Positions 47,901-56,379 of a stretch of DNA of 64,000 bases are shown here, in pieces (position 1 is the first letter of the stretch; every line of letters starts with the position of its first letter). Location: positions 46,001 to 110,000 of the forward strand of contig JAOTOL010000855.1 of assembly GCA_034440575.1 (NCBI GenBank), given 5' to 3'. The translations under genes and the position numbers were made by a program. This DNA comes from Imbricaverruca yamaguchii. Lineage: Eukaryota > Arthropoda > Thecostraca > Neoverrucidae. The notes beneath the pieces were generated by a model that worked only from the letters and a program-made list of their open reading frames with translations, did no database searches and was not told the DNA's origin.

Positions 47901-50900
47901 TCTGCTTGCTCACCGTCGGGCACTTCAATAGTCACCGTATGATACGAACATGTAATGCAGCGCCCAGCGTGTAATGTACACTGCAGGGGCCCGCAAACCA
48001 AATTATCAATGTTGACAACACACGAATAATCTCCAGAGGCTAGACATTCACACACAACATACACATCGGACATGTCGCGTTGGACGTTTTCGAGACGACC
48101 ATCACAATCACCGCCTGCTCCCCTTATCACAGCAACGCTCACTATACGACATCCACGATCCAGCCAAAGCCCAAAGCTTTCAGCAACCGTTCAGCTCAAC
48201 GCTCATTCGGGATCCACTCTTCCCCTCTAGGAGCGCCTCTGCAGAGCATATCGTGACGGTGAGCCGACCCCGGCCACTATGTCACGAGGCACACAGAAGA
48301 CGGACCGGTCTCCACGGCCGATGCTAGCAGGCGGCCAGAACGACACATCGAATGTGCCGGGCGCACCAATCACTGGATACGTAGCGAACCGATGCCCATG
48401 CTCCTCCTACACTGATTAAGCTGACGATATTTCCACCGGCCGTGGGAGACTTCGCAGGCCATTTTCTCAGCATTTAAACACATTTATGAACACATCAATA
48501 ACATTCCTCCCCGATGCTAACTGAATAGCCCGGAAAGCGAAATCACAACGGTCCAAATTTTCCTAATTACATTATTAGTTCACAAGACACAGCCTAAAGT
48601 GAAGAATTGGTGATCTGGGTGTAATGAATGAACTTGATCGCACATCCACCTTAGATTCGCACGAATGCCAATTACTTAATTTGCACAAGCTACATATAAT
48701 ATAATCATGAAGCAGCTTCGCGCCTCGGTTCAATGACTTATTACTAACCCTCGGAGTTGGTCGATTTATTTTGACGCATTTTATCGCAGTGACTAGACTG
48801 CCCGACTGTCTGCTTGTGACTACTAGATTGCCTGCTTTGTGCCCATAGACCACCGACTGCCAACACTGCGTCAGCTATGTTGTGGGAAGGACGCTGCAGG
48901 CTACAATGGTGATTTGATGTGGAAGAGCGCGTCCGTCATGCACGGCCAGTTTACGTCTATATTCTGCAGGCTACGCTTCCAGTATGCGGCTACCTTCCAT
49001 CGGAACCAACCAGCGCGGCTGGGATGCCGGGACTGCTGTCACGCCAGCAGCACAGATCCAACACAATCCGTATCGGCACAACAATTAACACCGGTGCGCT
49101 CCACGGCAGCACAGAACAGCACAGCACAGGACATCACAGTAAAATGGAACACTCTATAGCACACTACACAACACAACATCTGGGACACTAGACACTGACG
49201 CTCTGCTGAACCTGCCCAGGCAGACGAAGTACAGGCAAACACATTACAGCACAGCACAGCACAGCACAGCACAATACAGCGAAACACGCTACAGCACACT
49301 ACACAGGACAAGAGACCACACCGGGATGTGCCGCTGCAGATGGTCAGGTGTGAATCCAGAGGACGCGGAAGTTTGTCCAGACTCATTGGAGAAGGGCGTA
49401 GTTTTTGATACACTAATCGGTCTGGAAATGGCATGGAACGCCATGTGTGGTGGTGCCGTCCCTGCCATGAGTTCCAGCCTAACAGTGGACAGAACGACTG
49501 GTCAGAAGCAGCTAAGCGTACCCGAGCACAGGACAATACAGCGTGCAACCTCACCGCAGAAAGCCAAGTACCCCGGACGACTCACGTACATGGCATGAAA
49601 CATAGCACAGCACAGCACAGCTCATCACATCACAGCACACACCAGACTGGCGAGCGCGCCGCGGGCCGACACACCAGGCAGAAGGCGCGCCGTCGCCATG
49701 GTTACCGGCGGGGAAGTCGGCCGGGTCGAGGCCCAGCCGGTAGCCGTCCATGGCCTGCAGCAGCAGCTGGTAGCACTGGCCCCAGGACGGCTGCGGGTTC
49801 TGCGACGCCACGAACCGCATGGCCGCCACCCGCCGGAAGAACGCCGCCTTCCGGTGGAAGCCGCACTGGGCGTACAGCTCCGACAGCGTCGTGAACCGCT
49901 GGATCTGCCGACGGCCGCCCACACAGTGTAACACATCGGATCAGTCGACAGTACCAGGTGGCAGCCACTGGATCAGTCAGCGGCCGCCCACAAAGTATAA
50001 CACATCGGATCAGTCGACAGTACCAGTTGGCAGCCACTGGATCAGCCGGCAGCCGCCCACAAAGTATAACACATCGGATCAGTCAACAGTACCAATTGAC
50101 AGCCATTGGATCAATCGTAGTCTATCAATTCTAACCCACTGGATCATTTGCCGGGCATCAATTGTGAGCGAACGACTCAGATATCAGCATGGTAGGTTGT
50201 GAACCGATGGACCAGGTCCAATTTGTGGCCCGTGGGCCGTTAGATCTGCAGGTAAATGTTGATTATGAGCCTCCACTGATCCAGCACAATAGGTAGGTTG
50301 TGAGTCGTTAGACCTGTAGGTGGAAGTTGATTACGAGCCACCGAACCAGTACATGGGGTGGACTGTGAGCAACTCGATTTATCGGCAGGGCTAATGATGG
50401 TCCGAGGAGCGTCGTGACGCGTCGGTCACACACTACTCAATCAGCGGAAGTCACCGTCATGATATACAGGCTGACTGCGCGAGACGGGGACCTTGCCGTC
50501 ACATGCTGTGGCCAGCCCTCCTCAATGTAGCCCTCTAGTCGTATGATGCCTTGCCTTGCCTTGCCACAGCCCAGACATTCCTCACACAGACTCATATTGT
50601 CTGAACATGACGCATGGCACGCGCGCAGTAAGGCCTTTCACATGACGCAAACCGGATGGGGCGGCGCGGGGGCGGGGAGGGGGCTGGGCGGGGCGGATTT
50701 CAGCCGTCGTTAGATCAACTCCTGAAACTATGAACATACACATTGGAAATGAAATTAAGGCGGCGTGATTAAGGATCTCTGCAGTACAAATTTGATGACC
50801 CTAGAGCGACATCTTCAGAGACAAATGAGGTAAAATGCGTCACATGTTATAATTTCATGGTTGATAGGGTGGGTGGTGCATGGTTATGGGTGGTGCATTG

Positions 50901-53900
50901 AAGTGCAATCAAAGCGAAGCTGCTAAAACGCATACATTCACGAGTATTGCAATGCGCAATACACATGACGGGGTCAACTGGTGACAGCTGGACCGGACGC
51001 GATCCCAAGCGGGAAACACCAGGGTAGGGAAAATGGACTGTTCCTGGATTCACAACATCATCCTCCCCAGCAAATAATCCTCTCATCTTCCCCATTTTGA
51101 AGTTGAATAGTGTCTTTGACAATGAACTGACTGACTCACAATGAACTGCTGTGTGATGAAGTGCTCAGCCCTGTCAGTAGTCGATTGCCTTAATTTTCCT
51201 CTCCGCATCGATGATACAAAACACAAATTCAGCCTTGGTCGACACCCGGCTGCAGCGGGCTCAACCGGCGCGACGCCTGACCCACCGCCTGATCACCGCC
51301 TGACCGCCGCCTGACCGCCGCCTGACCACCGCCTGACCACCGTCGGACCGCCGCCTGACCGCCGCCTGACCGCCGCCTGACCGCCGCCTGACCGCCGCCT
51401 GACCGCCGCCTGACCACCGCCTGAACACCGCCTGACCGTCGCGCCGGCGAAAGCTTGTTGGCGGCAGGTCGGCCGCAGGTCGGTGGAGTCTGCACCCACA
51501 TGGCTTCCATATTTTCTAACTGATTTAAAAAGACATTTTGTATTGAATGCGATTTTCAATTTGCAACAGTAATTAACTCGCATTGCCATGTGAGATGCCT
51601 TCGAAGAAGAGGAAGAGCACCCCATCGGTTCGGTTCTGATGTTAAGGCCACTATTTGAAAGATATACGAATGGAGCCACTACACGGAATTGGAACTCGTA
51701 GCTGGGAGCACTGGCTCGTTGAGTTGAGAGCCTTGGGAAGCTTTGAATTGAAATACCATCTGTCAATTAGCTATCGGCTGGTACTGGTGAAGAAAAAAAC
51801 GCTCACTTCCTGCACCGCCGTTAAAAATCGTCCAGCTATTTCCTGCCGCGCGGTAAAACACAGCGGGGACGTGACCATTACTTGCCACACGAACAACCCG
51901 GGGCGCCGCCTGCCCGTGAGTCTGAGTCATCCTTCCCCGTGTACGACTGATGCAGTCGTGACGTTCAATGTGATGTACCGAGCACTCGCTTGAAGTCAAC
52001 TCCAGACCAAGTAAATTAAATAAAATAAAATAAAATAATGCGGCCAATACGGCGTAATACGGCGTCAATACGGCGTCAACGATGCGGCCAAAACGGCGTC
52101 AATACGGCATCAATAATGCAGCCAACGCGGCGTCAATACGCAGTGTTCCTCGGTACCGCCTGACCATAACTTGGTGACAGGTGACAACGACAAACTACGC
52201 ATCAACAACATGGCGGCTAACAGCAGCAGAATCATACACCGAGCCGCAAGGTCAGAGGATCCAGTACCAGTCAAACGGGGCACAGTGGCAATGCCATCGT
52301 TAGTCAGAGAGGGTGCAGGTGATGTGACAGTCCGGGTAATCCACCACATCGTGACCAGCGACATGCCATGTCATAACGAGCTCACTGGTCACACACATTC
52401 TGCACAAGAACTAACACCAATATGGCAGCGTGACACACAACGACCAGTTTCCAGTCAGCAGAATATGGGTTTGTAAGGATTCAAGGTGAACAAAGCTTGC
52501 ATGACCCATTGCCTTCCTTTCACCACCTAAGCACTGCCGGGCCAATCTGCCGTAGATGTTAACTGGCTGAGTTTAGTGTGCCTAACCCTGAAGATGCCAC
52601 TCTCCAATAGCCTGCGTGTCTGTTTGCTGCTGGACATCACCTTGAGTAGTCATAAGCTGACGAATGGCAACATCGGGTCATTTCTTACGATCAGGCGCAC
52701 TTGGCTCCTCGCCACCCCGGACCGGCCGGTTATGGCACGACCCGTCCCGCGCCCACATGTGACCGGTCTCGAGATGACTGGCACTGGTACATGACCTGCC
52801 GACCTGACCGCTATGATGTCTGACCTCGCCGATACGTGACTGCCTTTTCACCGAGTCGAAACTGACAAGTCACTTCACATCATGGCTGGAGATCCCGGGT
52901 GGGCCGCGAAATCCGTTTTGATACCCTGCTAATCAGTGATAAACCATGCGTGAAATACGGCGGAATATACCACGTATTGAACAATGAATCGACATCCTTC
53001 CAAAGAGGTATCGACGTGCTTCTTGGTGTGTGCTTGTAAAGCTATCCATGCCTAGTTTCTAACAGTATTCAGCTTATAAGCATCATGTTCATACTCACCA
53101 TAACGGATTTTGGATTGTGACAGCGAACATCCCGTGGTGCAATGCCAGGTAAACGGATTACCTATGCCGTGCTATGCTATACATTGCCAGTTGATAGTTG
53201 ATAGCATATAGCATATAGGCACCGACCTTCTCATCGTCCGACAGCTGCAGGTTGATGAAGACGACGTTCTGCAGGAACTCAGCGGCCATCAGGTAGCGTC
53301 GCTGCTCGATCAGCACGTGCACTGCCTTCAGACTGCACTCGGTCTCGATCACACCGGCGTGCCGGTACTGGCGGCGAGGACAGCGTCAGTCGCCAACCAC
53401 TCGGTCTCGTGCCGGTACTGGCGGCACGGACAGCGTCAGCCGCCAACCACTCGGTCTCGTGTCGGTACTGGCGGCGAGGACAGCGTCAGTCGCCAACCAC
53501 TCGGTCTCGTGTCAGTACTGGCGGCGAGGACAGCGTCAGTCGCCAACCACTCGGTCTCGTGTCGGTACTGGCGGCGCGGACAGTGTCAGTCGCCAACCAC
53601 TCGGTCTCGTGTCGGTACTGGCGGCGAGGACAGCGTCAGTCGCCAACCACTCGGTCTCGTGTCGGTACTGGCGGCGAGGACAGTGTCAGTCGCCAACCAC
53701 TCGGTCTCGTGTCGGTACTGGCGGCGCGGACAGTGTCAGTCGCCAACCACTCGGTCTCGTGTCGGTACTGGCGGCGAGGACATTGTCAGTCGCCAACCAC
53801 TCGGTCTCGTGTCGGTACTGGCGGCACGGACAGCGTCAGTCGCCAACCACTCGGTCTCGTGTCGGTACTGGCGGCGCGGACAGTGTCAGTCGCCAACCAC

Positions 53901-56379
53901 TCGGTCTCGTGTCGGTACTGGCGGCACGGACAGCGTCAGTCGCCAACCACTCGGTCTCGTGTCGGTACTGGCGGCGCGGACAGTGTCAGTCGCCAACCAC
54001 TCGGTCTCGTGTCGGTACTGGCGGCGAGGACATTGTCAGTCGCCAACCACTCGGTCTCGTGTCGGTACTGGCGGCACGGACAGCGTCAGTCGCCAACCAC
54101 TCGGTCTCGTGTCGGTACTGGCGGCACGGACAGTGTCAGTCGCCAACCACTCGGTCTCGTGTCGGTACTGGCGGCGAGGACAGCGTCAGTCGCCAACCAC
54201 TCGGTCTCGTGTCGGTACTGGCGGCGGGGACAGTGTCAGTCGCCAACCACTCGGTCTCGTGTCGTATGGCCACCACCACACCGGTCTCGTGTCAGTACTG
54301 GCGGTACGGACAGCGTCAGTCGCCAACCACTCGGTCTCGTGTCGGTACTGGCGGCACGGACAGCGTCAGTCGCCAACCACTCGGTCTCGTGTCGGTACTG
54401 GCGGCACAAACAGCGTCAGTCGCCAACCACTCGGTCTCCACCACCACACCGGCGTGTCAGTACTGGCGGTACGGACAGCGTCAGTCGCCAACCACTCGGT
54501 CTCGTGTCGGTACTGGCGGCGCGGACAGCGTCAGTCGCCAACCACTCGGTCTCCACCACCACACCGGCGTGTCAGTACTGGCGGTACGAACAGCGTCAGT
54601 CGCCAACCACTCGGTCTCGTGTCGGTACTGGCGGTACGGAGGGCAGCGTCAGTCGCCAACCACTCGGTCTCGTGTCGGTACTGGCGGCACGGACAGCGTC
54701 AGTCGCCAACCACTCGGTCTCGTGTCAGTACTGGCGGCACGGACAGCGTCAGTCGCCAACCACTCGGTCTCGTGTCGGTACTGGCGGCGCGGACAGCGTC
54801 AGTCGCCAACCACTCGGTCTCGTGTCAGTACTGGCGGCGAGGACAGCGTCAGTCGCCAACCACTCGGTCTCGTGTCGGTACTGGCGGCACGGACAGCGTC
54901 AGTCGCCAACCACTCGGTCTCGTGTCGGTACTGGCGGCGGGGACAGCGTCAGTCGCCAACCACTCGGTCTCGTGTCGGTACTGGCGGCACGGACAGCGTC
55001 AGTCGCCAACCACTCGGTCTCGTGTCGGTACTGGCGGCGAGGACAGCGTCAGTCGCCAACCACTCGGTCTCGTGTCGGTACTGGCGGCGCGGACAGCGTC
55101 AGTCGCCAACCACTCGGTCTCGTGTCGGTACTGGCGGCGCGGACAGCGTCAGTCGCCAACCACTCGGTCTCGTGTCGGTACTGGCGGCGCGGACAGCGTC
55201 AGTCGCCAACCACTCGGTCTCGTGTCGGTGCTGGCGGCGCGGACAGCGTCAGTCGCCAACCACTCGGTCTAGTGTCGGTACTGGCGGCACGGACAGCGTC
55301 AGTCGCCAACCACTCGGTCTCCACCACCACACCGGCGTGTCAGTACTGGCGGTACGGACAGCGTCAGTCGCCAACCACTCGGTCTCGTGTCGGTACTGGC
55401 GGCACAAACAGCGTCAGTCGCCAACCACTCGGTCTCTTGTACTGGGGACACCACCACACCGGCGTGTCGGTACTGGCGGCACGGACAGCGTCAGTCGCCA
55501 ACCACTCGGTCTCGTGTCGGTACTTGCGGCGCAGACAGCGTCAGTCGCCAACCACTCGGTCTCGTGTCGGTACTGGCGGCGGGGACAGTGTCAGTCGCCA
55601 ACCACTCGGTCTCGTGTCGGTACTGGCGGCGAGGACAGTGTCAGTCGCCAACCACTCGGTCTCGTGTCGGTACTGGCGGCGCGGACAGCGTCAGTCGCCA
55701 ACCACTCGGTCTCGTGTCGGTACTGGCGGCACGGACAGCGTCAGTCGCCAACCACTCGGTCTCGTGTCGGTACTGGCGGCACGGACAGTGTCAGTCGCCA
55801 ACCACTCGGTCTCGTGTCGGTACTGGCGGCGGGGACAGCGTCAGTCGCCAACCACTCGGTCTCGTGTCGGTACTGGCGGCACGGACAGCGTCAGTCGCCA
55901 ACCACTCGGTCTCGTGTCGGTACTAGCGGCACGAACAGCGTCGGTCACCAACCACCAATGGGAAAAAATTCAGTATGGCTTGATAATGCATGCTTAATGG
56001 TAATACATTCCCTCATCATCTGAAGCTCACATCATTCTCAACCTAATTTTAGTTTCCGTTCTTGAGAGCCTATCTTTTATTTTCTTACAGTCCTTCAGTA
56101 TTCTCGACATTTTGATCTTCATCTGCACAGTTAATGGAAAGGTAATGTTAAGGCGCTGCCAATTACTCTGGATCTTCACATCGACTAGCAGTACTAGTCG
56201 ACAATGTCAGAAGGTCAGGAGTCAGACGGTGCCGATGACTCACCTTGCTGTAGTGCACCACCGACTCGCGGTACTTGTCGACAATGTCAGAAGGCGTGAG
56301 ACAGTTCTTGGACGCCTCCAGAAACTCGGTTGGCTCGATTCCGTGCGGCAGCGAGTTGGTAGCGGCCACCGCCGGCCGG
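34223..56379 (-). CDS. TRAPPC9 (NIBP/Trs120), 3' part of gene, 13 exons
   Basis: A subunit of the TRAPPII tethering/GEF complex acting on Golgi and recycling membranes (Rab activation). Thirteen exons with matching phases encode about 879 residues of the C-terminal portion; vertebrate proteins are about 1100-1250 residues. Recognised in order are KNCLTPSDIVDKY, GVIETECSLKAV, AAEFLQNVVFINLQL, GFHRKAAFFRRVAAM, SSRRMGNIALAVRHLTFLL, GPFIFSPL, FKWVEGELSQVEL, VVDVVPALPQLQLSTS, a Ser/Arg-rich insert, VRYSGGPG, CYLVLDVLNATEHEL and VYQDQQNG, each matching the family in order. It covers the helical-repeat middle and the beta-sandwich C-terminal half. The N-terminal part (longin-like/TPR start) is not in the recognised exons. 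Introns total about 19.5 kb and hold many tandem arrays that begin at splice sites. Confidence 0.94.
34582..35503 (-). other. TRAPPC9 intron
   Basis: Contains a GTCAGAC-type microsatellite (35383-35458) about 45 bp from the donor. Otherwise nothing was recognised. Confidence 0.6.
35383..35458. repeat. CGTCAGA microsatellite
   Basis: About ten copies of the 7-10 bp unit CGTCAGACGTCAG. It lies near, but does not include, the donor at 35503. Confidence 0.93.
35504..35720 (-). CDS. TRAPPC9 exon with WSAAMLDALRM
   Basis: Acceptor TTGCCGCCCAG, then VRRSGSD; conserved HVSSRVTLGWR and LDALRMCPVRW correspond to IHSKLGICWRI and LEHLQLAPLQW of the human protein. Donor GG|GTGAGT, phase 1 out. Confidence 0.92.
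35994..36150 (-). CDS. TRAPPC9 exon with LDVLNATEHEL
   Basis: Acceptor GTCGCCCCAG. Encodes TPTSCYLVLDVLNATEHELEM to CPLDVRHV; matches CHLLLDVFNSTEHEL. Donor GTG|GTACGT, phase 0 out, agreeing with the next exon. Confidence 0.93.
36151..37056 (-). other. TRAPPC9 intron
   Basis: Includes a G run of 18 (about 36635-36652). No other feature was recognised. Confidence 0.55.
37057..37199 (-). CDS. TRAPPC9 exon with VRYSGGPG
   Basis: Acceptor CATGTTCGGCAG; encodes AVECILAVRYSGGPG to KWDVLPAE, matching LEAVLNFKYSGGPG and VEVEPSVFFTRVSTLPA. Donor AC|GTGAGT, phase 2 out. Confidence 0.94.
37526..37764 (-). CDS. TRAPPC9 exon: Ser/Arg-rich insert
   Basis: Acceptor CCACCTTCCCGCAG. Encodes AADSASLSGSQAPS, a run of Ser/Ala/Arg/Gly, then SVQEMRYSSK. 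Phases fit both neighbours (1 in, 0 out, donor AAG|GTGTGT). Low conservation here is usual for this linker. A SINE ends 13 bp upstream of its acceptor side. Confidence 0.88.
37778..37944 (-). mobile_element. tRNA-derived SINE, family A, copy 2
   Basis: Same head and body as 8093-8265 (B box GGTTCGAGTCTC, tail CCAATAACCAACCAA). Target-site duplication GGGAAGGTGG at 37768-37777 and 37945-37954. It lies 13 bp from the acceptor of the TRAPPC9 exon starting at 37764, in the same orientation as the gene. Confidence 0.92.
38127..38287 (-). mobile_element. tRNA-derived SINE, family A, copy 3
   Basis: Third family A copy with B box GGTTCGAGTCAC and the same body (CGCGACCAATCGGTGTGAGA), same orientation, 180 bp upstream of copy 2 in gene sense. 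No clear target-site duplication. Confidence 0.88.
38288..39060 (-). other. TRAPPC9 intron
   Basis: Loose CCACTGACG/CACCATC repeats at about 38690-38960, resembling those at 40890-41160. Nothing else was recognised. Confidence 0.5.
39061..39152 (-). repeat. Perfect 46-bp two-copy duplication across a donor
   Basis: Two identical 46-bp units (39061-39106, 39107-39152). On the minus strand each holds AACGATGTGGAAG|GTTAGC, i.e. the last 13 bases of the TRAPPC9 exon at 39140-39351 plus its donor, then GGTGGTGGTGGTGGCCGATTG. Confidence 0.96.
39140..39351 (-). CDS. TRAPPC9 exon with LSLHNASSQPVELLEV
   Basis: Acceptor TGCCCGTACAG. Encodes SHEVTLSLHNASSQPVELLEV to DFVLHGNDVE; matches [20 protein letters not shown] and the PLQPGKVATFTINIK block. 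Donor GAAG|GTTAGC, phase 1 out. Confidence 0.93.
39352..39956 (-). other. TRAPPC9 intron
   Basis: Contains the 18-bp duplication GAGGTCGCACGTGGAGGT-like at 39380-39450 and the dispersed cassette at 39752-39812. Confidence 0.6.
39752..39812 (+). repeat. Dispersed short cassette, copy 2
   Basis: Near-identical to 14965-15031: GGATTGGAGTTTAGGGGCGC, then TCGACATCTACGGTCATTTT and GCGCCCATAA. Confidence 0.65.
39957..40164 (-). CDS. TRAPPC9 exon with VVDVVPALPQLQLSTS
   Basis: Acceptor CGCTGTCCAG. With G from the previous exon it reads GYSGTVLGVRSNCRL to LYAGE; matches GYHTTVFGVFSDCLL and VEVIPALPRLQISTS. Donor GAGAG|GTGGGT, phase 2 out. Confidence 0.95.
40165..41282 (-). other. TRAPPC9 intron, non-array part
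   Basis: Irregular decayed repeats with CCACTGACGTCCACACCACC themes at 40890-41160. No coding was recognised. Confidence 0.5.
41283..44179 (-). repeat. 31-bp donor-site minisatellite, TRAPPC9 intron
   Basis: About 2.9 kb of a 31-bp unit. On the minus strand each unit reads CAGGTCACCATCACCG|GTGG, then GTCGCTCCGGA: 16 exon bases (coding QVTIT) plus the donor of the exon at 44180-44392. The first copy beyond the exon (44112-44160) is longer and repeats more of the exon (GTGGGCGCCCCGCAGGCGCC). Segments at 41890-42300 and 43190-43860 are irregular with many indels. No stop codon occurs in the minus frames over long distances because 31 is not a multiple of 3 and the unit lacks stops. Confidence 0.96.
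44180..44392 (-). CDS. TRAPPC9 exon with FKWVEGELSQVEL
   Basis: Acceptor GCCTGTCGGCAG. Encodes DFKWVEGELSQVELSVENLL to GAPQAPGQVTIT(G); matches FQWVQGDVCEVQLMVYNP and LVGVPQTTGTITVNGY. Donor ACCG|GTGGGT, phase 1 out. The exon end is the source of the 31-bp array. Confidence 0.95.
44393..45646 (-). other. TRAPPC9 intron
   Basis: TA microsatellite at 44888-44952 and a cassette core (TTTAGGGCGCATCGA) near 45267. Otherwise nothing was recognised. Confidence 0.6.
44888..44952. repeat. TA microsatellite
   Basis: Uninterrupted (TA)n in the TRAPPC9 intron. Confidence 0.95.
45647..45789 (-). CDS. TRAPPC9 exon with GPFIFSPLQFASL
   Basis: Acceptor GTGTCGGCAG, completing an Arg codon. Encodes RFRPLEYPPQLRPLPLSQPKPDDHGPFIFSPLQFA...KEKL; matches the KSPFIYSPI segment before FQWVQGD. 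Donor CTGG|GTGGGT, phase 1 out. Confidence 0.92.
45998..46039. repeat. 22-bp duplication beside a SINE
   Basis: GGCAGGCGACTTCATGGTTT occurs twice in tandem (about 45999-46020 and 46021-46042). The second copy contains the SINE target-site duplication. Confidence 0.85.
46040..46219 (-). mobile_element. tRNA-derived SINE, family B, copy 2
   Basis: Minus-strand copy of the 13136-13322 SINE: A box TGGTTAAGGTG region, B box GGTTCGACTC, same body and (AAAC)n-like tail. Target-site duplication GGCGACTTCATGGT at 46026-46039 and 46220-46233. Confidence 0.93.
46416..46689 (-). CDS. TRAPPC9 exon with SSRRMGNIALAVRHLTFLL
   Basis: Acceptor GCCGTGTTGCAG. Encodes (G)QVSGWSALQTQLLQELAGSSRRMGN to YCLPLV(R); matches [27 protein letters not shown] and LTLPPVPFTKLPIVR. 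Donor TCAG|GTCAGT, phase 2 out. Confidence 0.95.
46687..46870 (-). repeat. 92-bp two-copy duplication across an acceptor
   Basis: Two copies offset by 92 bp. On the minus strand both contain GGCCGTGTTGCAG|GTCA, the real acceptor plus the first exon bases (GTCAAGTG in the exon, GTCACGTG in the copy). Confidence 0.88.
47011..47072 (-). repeat. 29-bp duplication with acceptor-like sequence
   Basis: Two copies of ACTGACCTGCAACGGGTCAT plus GCGCACA. Minus strand reads CCGTTGCAG|GTCAGT, resembling the 46689 acceptor, so it may be an outlying part of that duplication. Confidence 0.75.
47665..47800. repeat. About 47-bp repeat, three copies
   Basis: Imperfect copies of CCAGCCTCCGCCTGGTCTAC plus AACGGAATC. 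Confidence 0.75.
47890..48142 (-). CDS. Unrecognised open frame, Cys-rich
   Basis: Minus-strand open frame of about 84 codons with SDVYVVCECLASGDYSC, NLVCGPLQC and GRCITCSYHT: seven Cys with regular spacing, inside a TRAPPC9 intron. It could be a fragment of a secreted Cys-rich protein or a chance frame. No family recognised. Confidence 0.2.
49110..49275. repeat. CAGCA microsatellite
   Basis: Stretches of (CAGCA)n at 49115-49132 and 49240-49275 in the TRAPPC9 intron; a further short stretch is at 49603-49640. Confidence 0.85.
49706..49904 (-). CDS. TRAPPC9 exon with GFHRKAAFFRRVAAM
   Basis: Acceptor GGCCGTCGGCAG. Encodes IQRFTTLSELYAQCGFHRKAAFF to LGLDPADFPA(G); matches [29 protein letters not shown] and the YSLSLDPKDFSRG end. 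Donor GCCG|GTAACC, phase 1 out. Confidence 0.96.
49905..50115 (-). repeat. 69-bp tandem repeat at an acceptor, about three copies
   Basis: Units spaced 69 bp. Minus strand: real junction GGGCGGCCGTCGGCAG|ATCCAGCGG; copies read GGGCGGCTGCCGGCTG|ATCCAGTGG and GGGCGGCCGCTGACTG|ATCCAGTGG. The junction context is repeated but AG is TG in the copies. Confidence 0.9.
51280..51445. repeat. 11-bp minisatellite GACCGCCGCCT
   Basis: About 14 units with GACCACCGCCT variants. Stop-free minus frames through it are by-products. Confidence 0.95.
52015..52140. repeat. TAAAA run and AATACGGCGTC repeat
   Basis: (AATAA)n at 52012-52037, followed by about eight degenerate copies of AATACGGCGTC with AATGCGGCCA variants. 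Confidence 0.85.
53227..53367 (-). CDS. TRAPPC9 exon with AAEFLQNVVFINLQL
   Basis: Acceptor CTCGCCGCCAG. Encodes YRHAGVIETECSLKAVHVL to LQLSDDEK; matches YKNAGVIELEACIKAVRVL and [21 protein letters not shown]. Donor AAG|GTCGGT, phase 0 both sides. Confidence 0.95.
53368..55965 (-). repeat. 50-bp acceptor-site minisatellite, TRAPPC9 intron
   Basis: About 52 units. On the minus strand each reads GCCGCCAG|TACCGACACG, then AGACCGAGTGGTTGGCGACT: the acceptor plus the first exon bases of 53227-53367 (TACCGGCACG...GAGACCGAGTG) with 11-12 bases removed. A few units (near 54440, 54550, 55320, 55450) keep extra exon-like bases (CACGCCGGTGTG), so they are closer to the exon. Plus-strand open frames of up to 862 codons are by-products. 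Confidence 0.96.
56180..56243 (-). repeat. Duplicated exon segment past a TRAPPC9 donor
   Basis: Minus strand CCTTCTGACATTGTCGACTA plus GTACTGCTAGTCGATG copies the exon stretch CCTTCTGACATTGTCGACAA plus GTACCGCGAGTCGGTG (56244-56379), offset about 80 bp, on the intron side of the donor. Confidence 0.85.
56244..56379 (-). CDS. First recognised TRAPPC9 exon, KNCLTPSDIVDKY
   Basis: Acceptor ATGTGACCGACAG. Encodes (.)RPAVAATNSLPHGIEPTEF...KNCLTPSDIVDKYRESVVHYSK; matches [22 protein letters not shown]. Begins with the third base of a codon (phase 2 in). Donor AAG|GTGAGT. The preceding exon was not identified. Confidence 0.93.

Larger units (their letters stand above)
46871..49705 (-). other. TRAPPC9 intron
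   Basis: Contains TGACC repeats at 46858-46885, a 29-bp duplication at 47011-47070 (minus: ACCCGTTGCAG|GTCAGTATC, again acceptor-like), a roughly 47-bp repeat at 47665-47800, a CAGCA microsatellite at 49110-49275 and the unrecognised open frame at 47890-48142. Confidence 0.6.
50116..53226 (-). other. TRAPPC9 intron
   Basis: Holds a roughly 75-bp duplication (about 50210-50350), an 11-bp minisatellite (51280-51445), and a 12-bp AATACGGCGTC repeat with TAAAA runs (52015-52140). No gene was recognised. Confidence 0.6.

Noticed and set aside
53368..55965. CRISPR-like regular array
   Set aside because: Units are contiguous near-identical tandem repeats without unique spacers, in an animal gene intron.
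53317..56023. Plus-strand open frames of 650-862 codons (SVSRQPLGLVSVLAA repeats)
   Set aside because: By-product of the 50-bp array, whose period is not a multiple of 3 and which has no stops on the plus strand. The minus strand holds the real TRAPPC9 exon.
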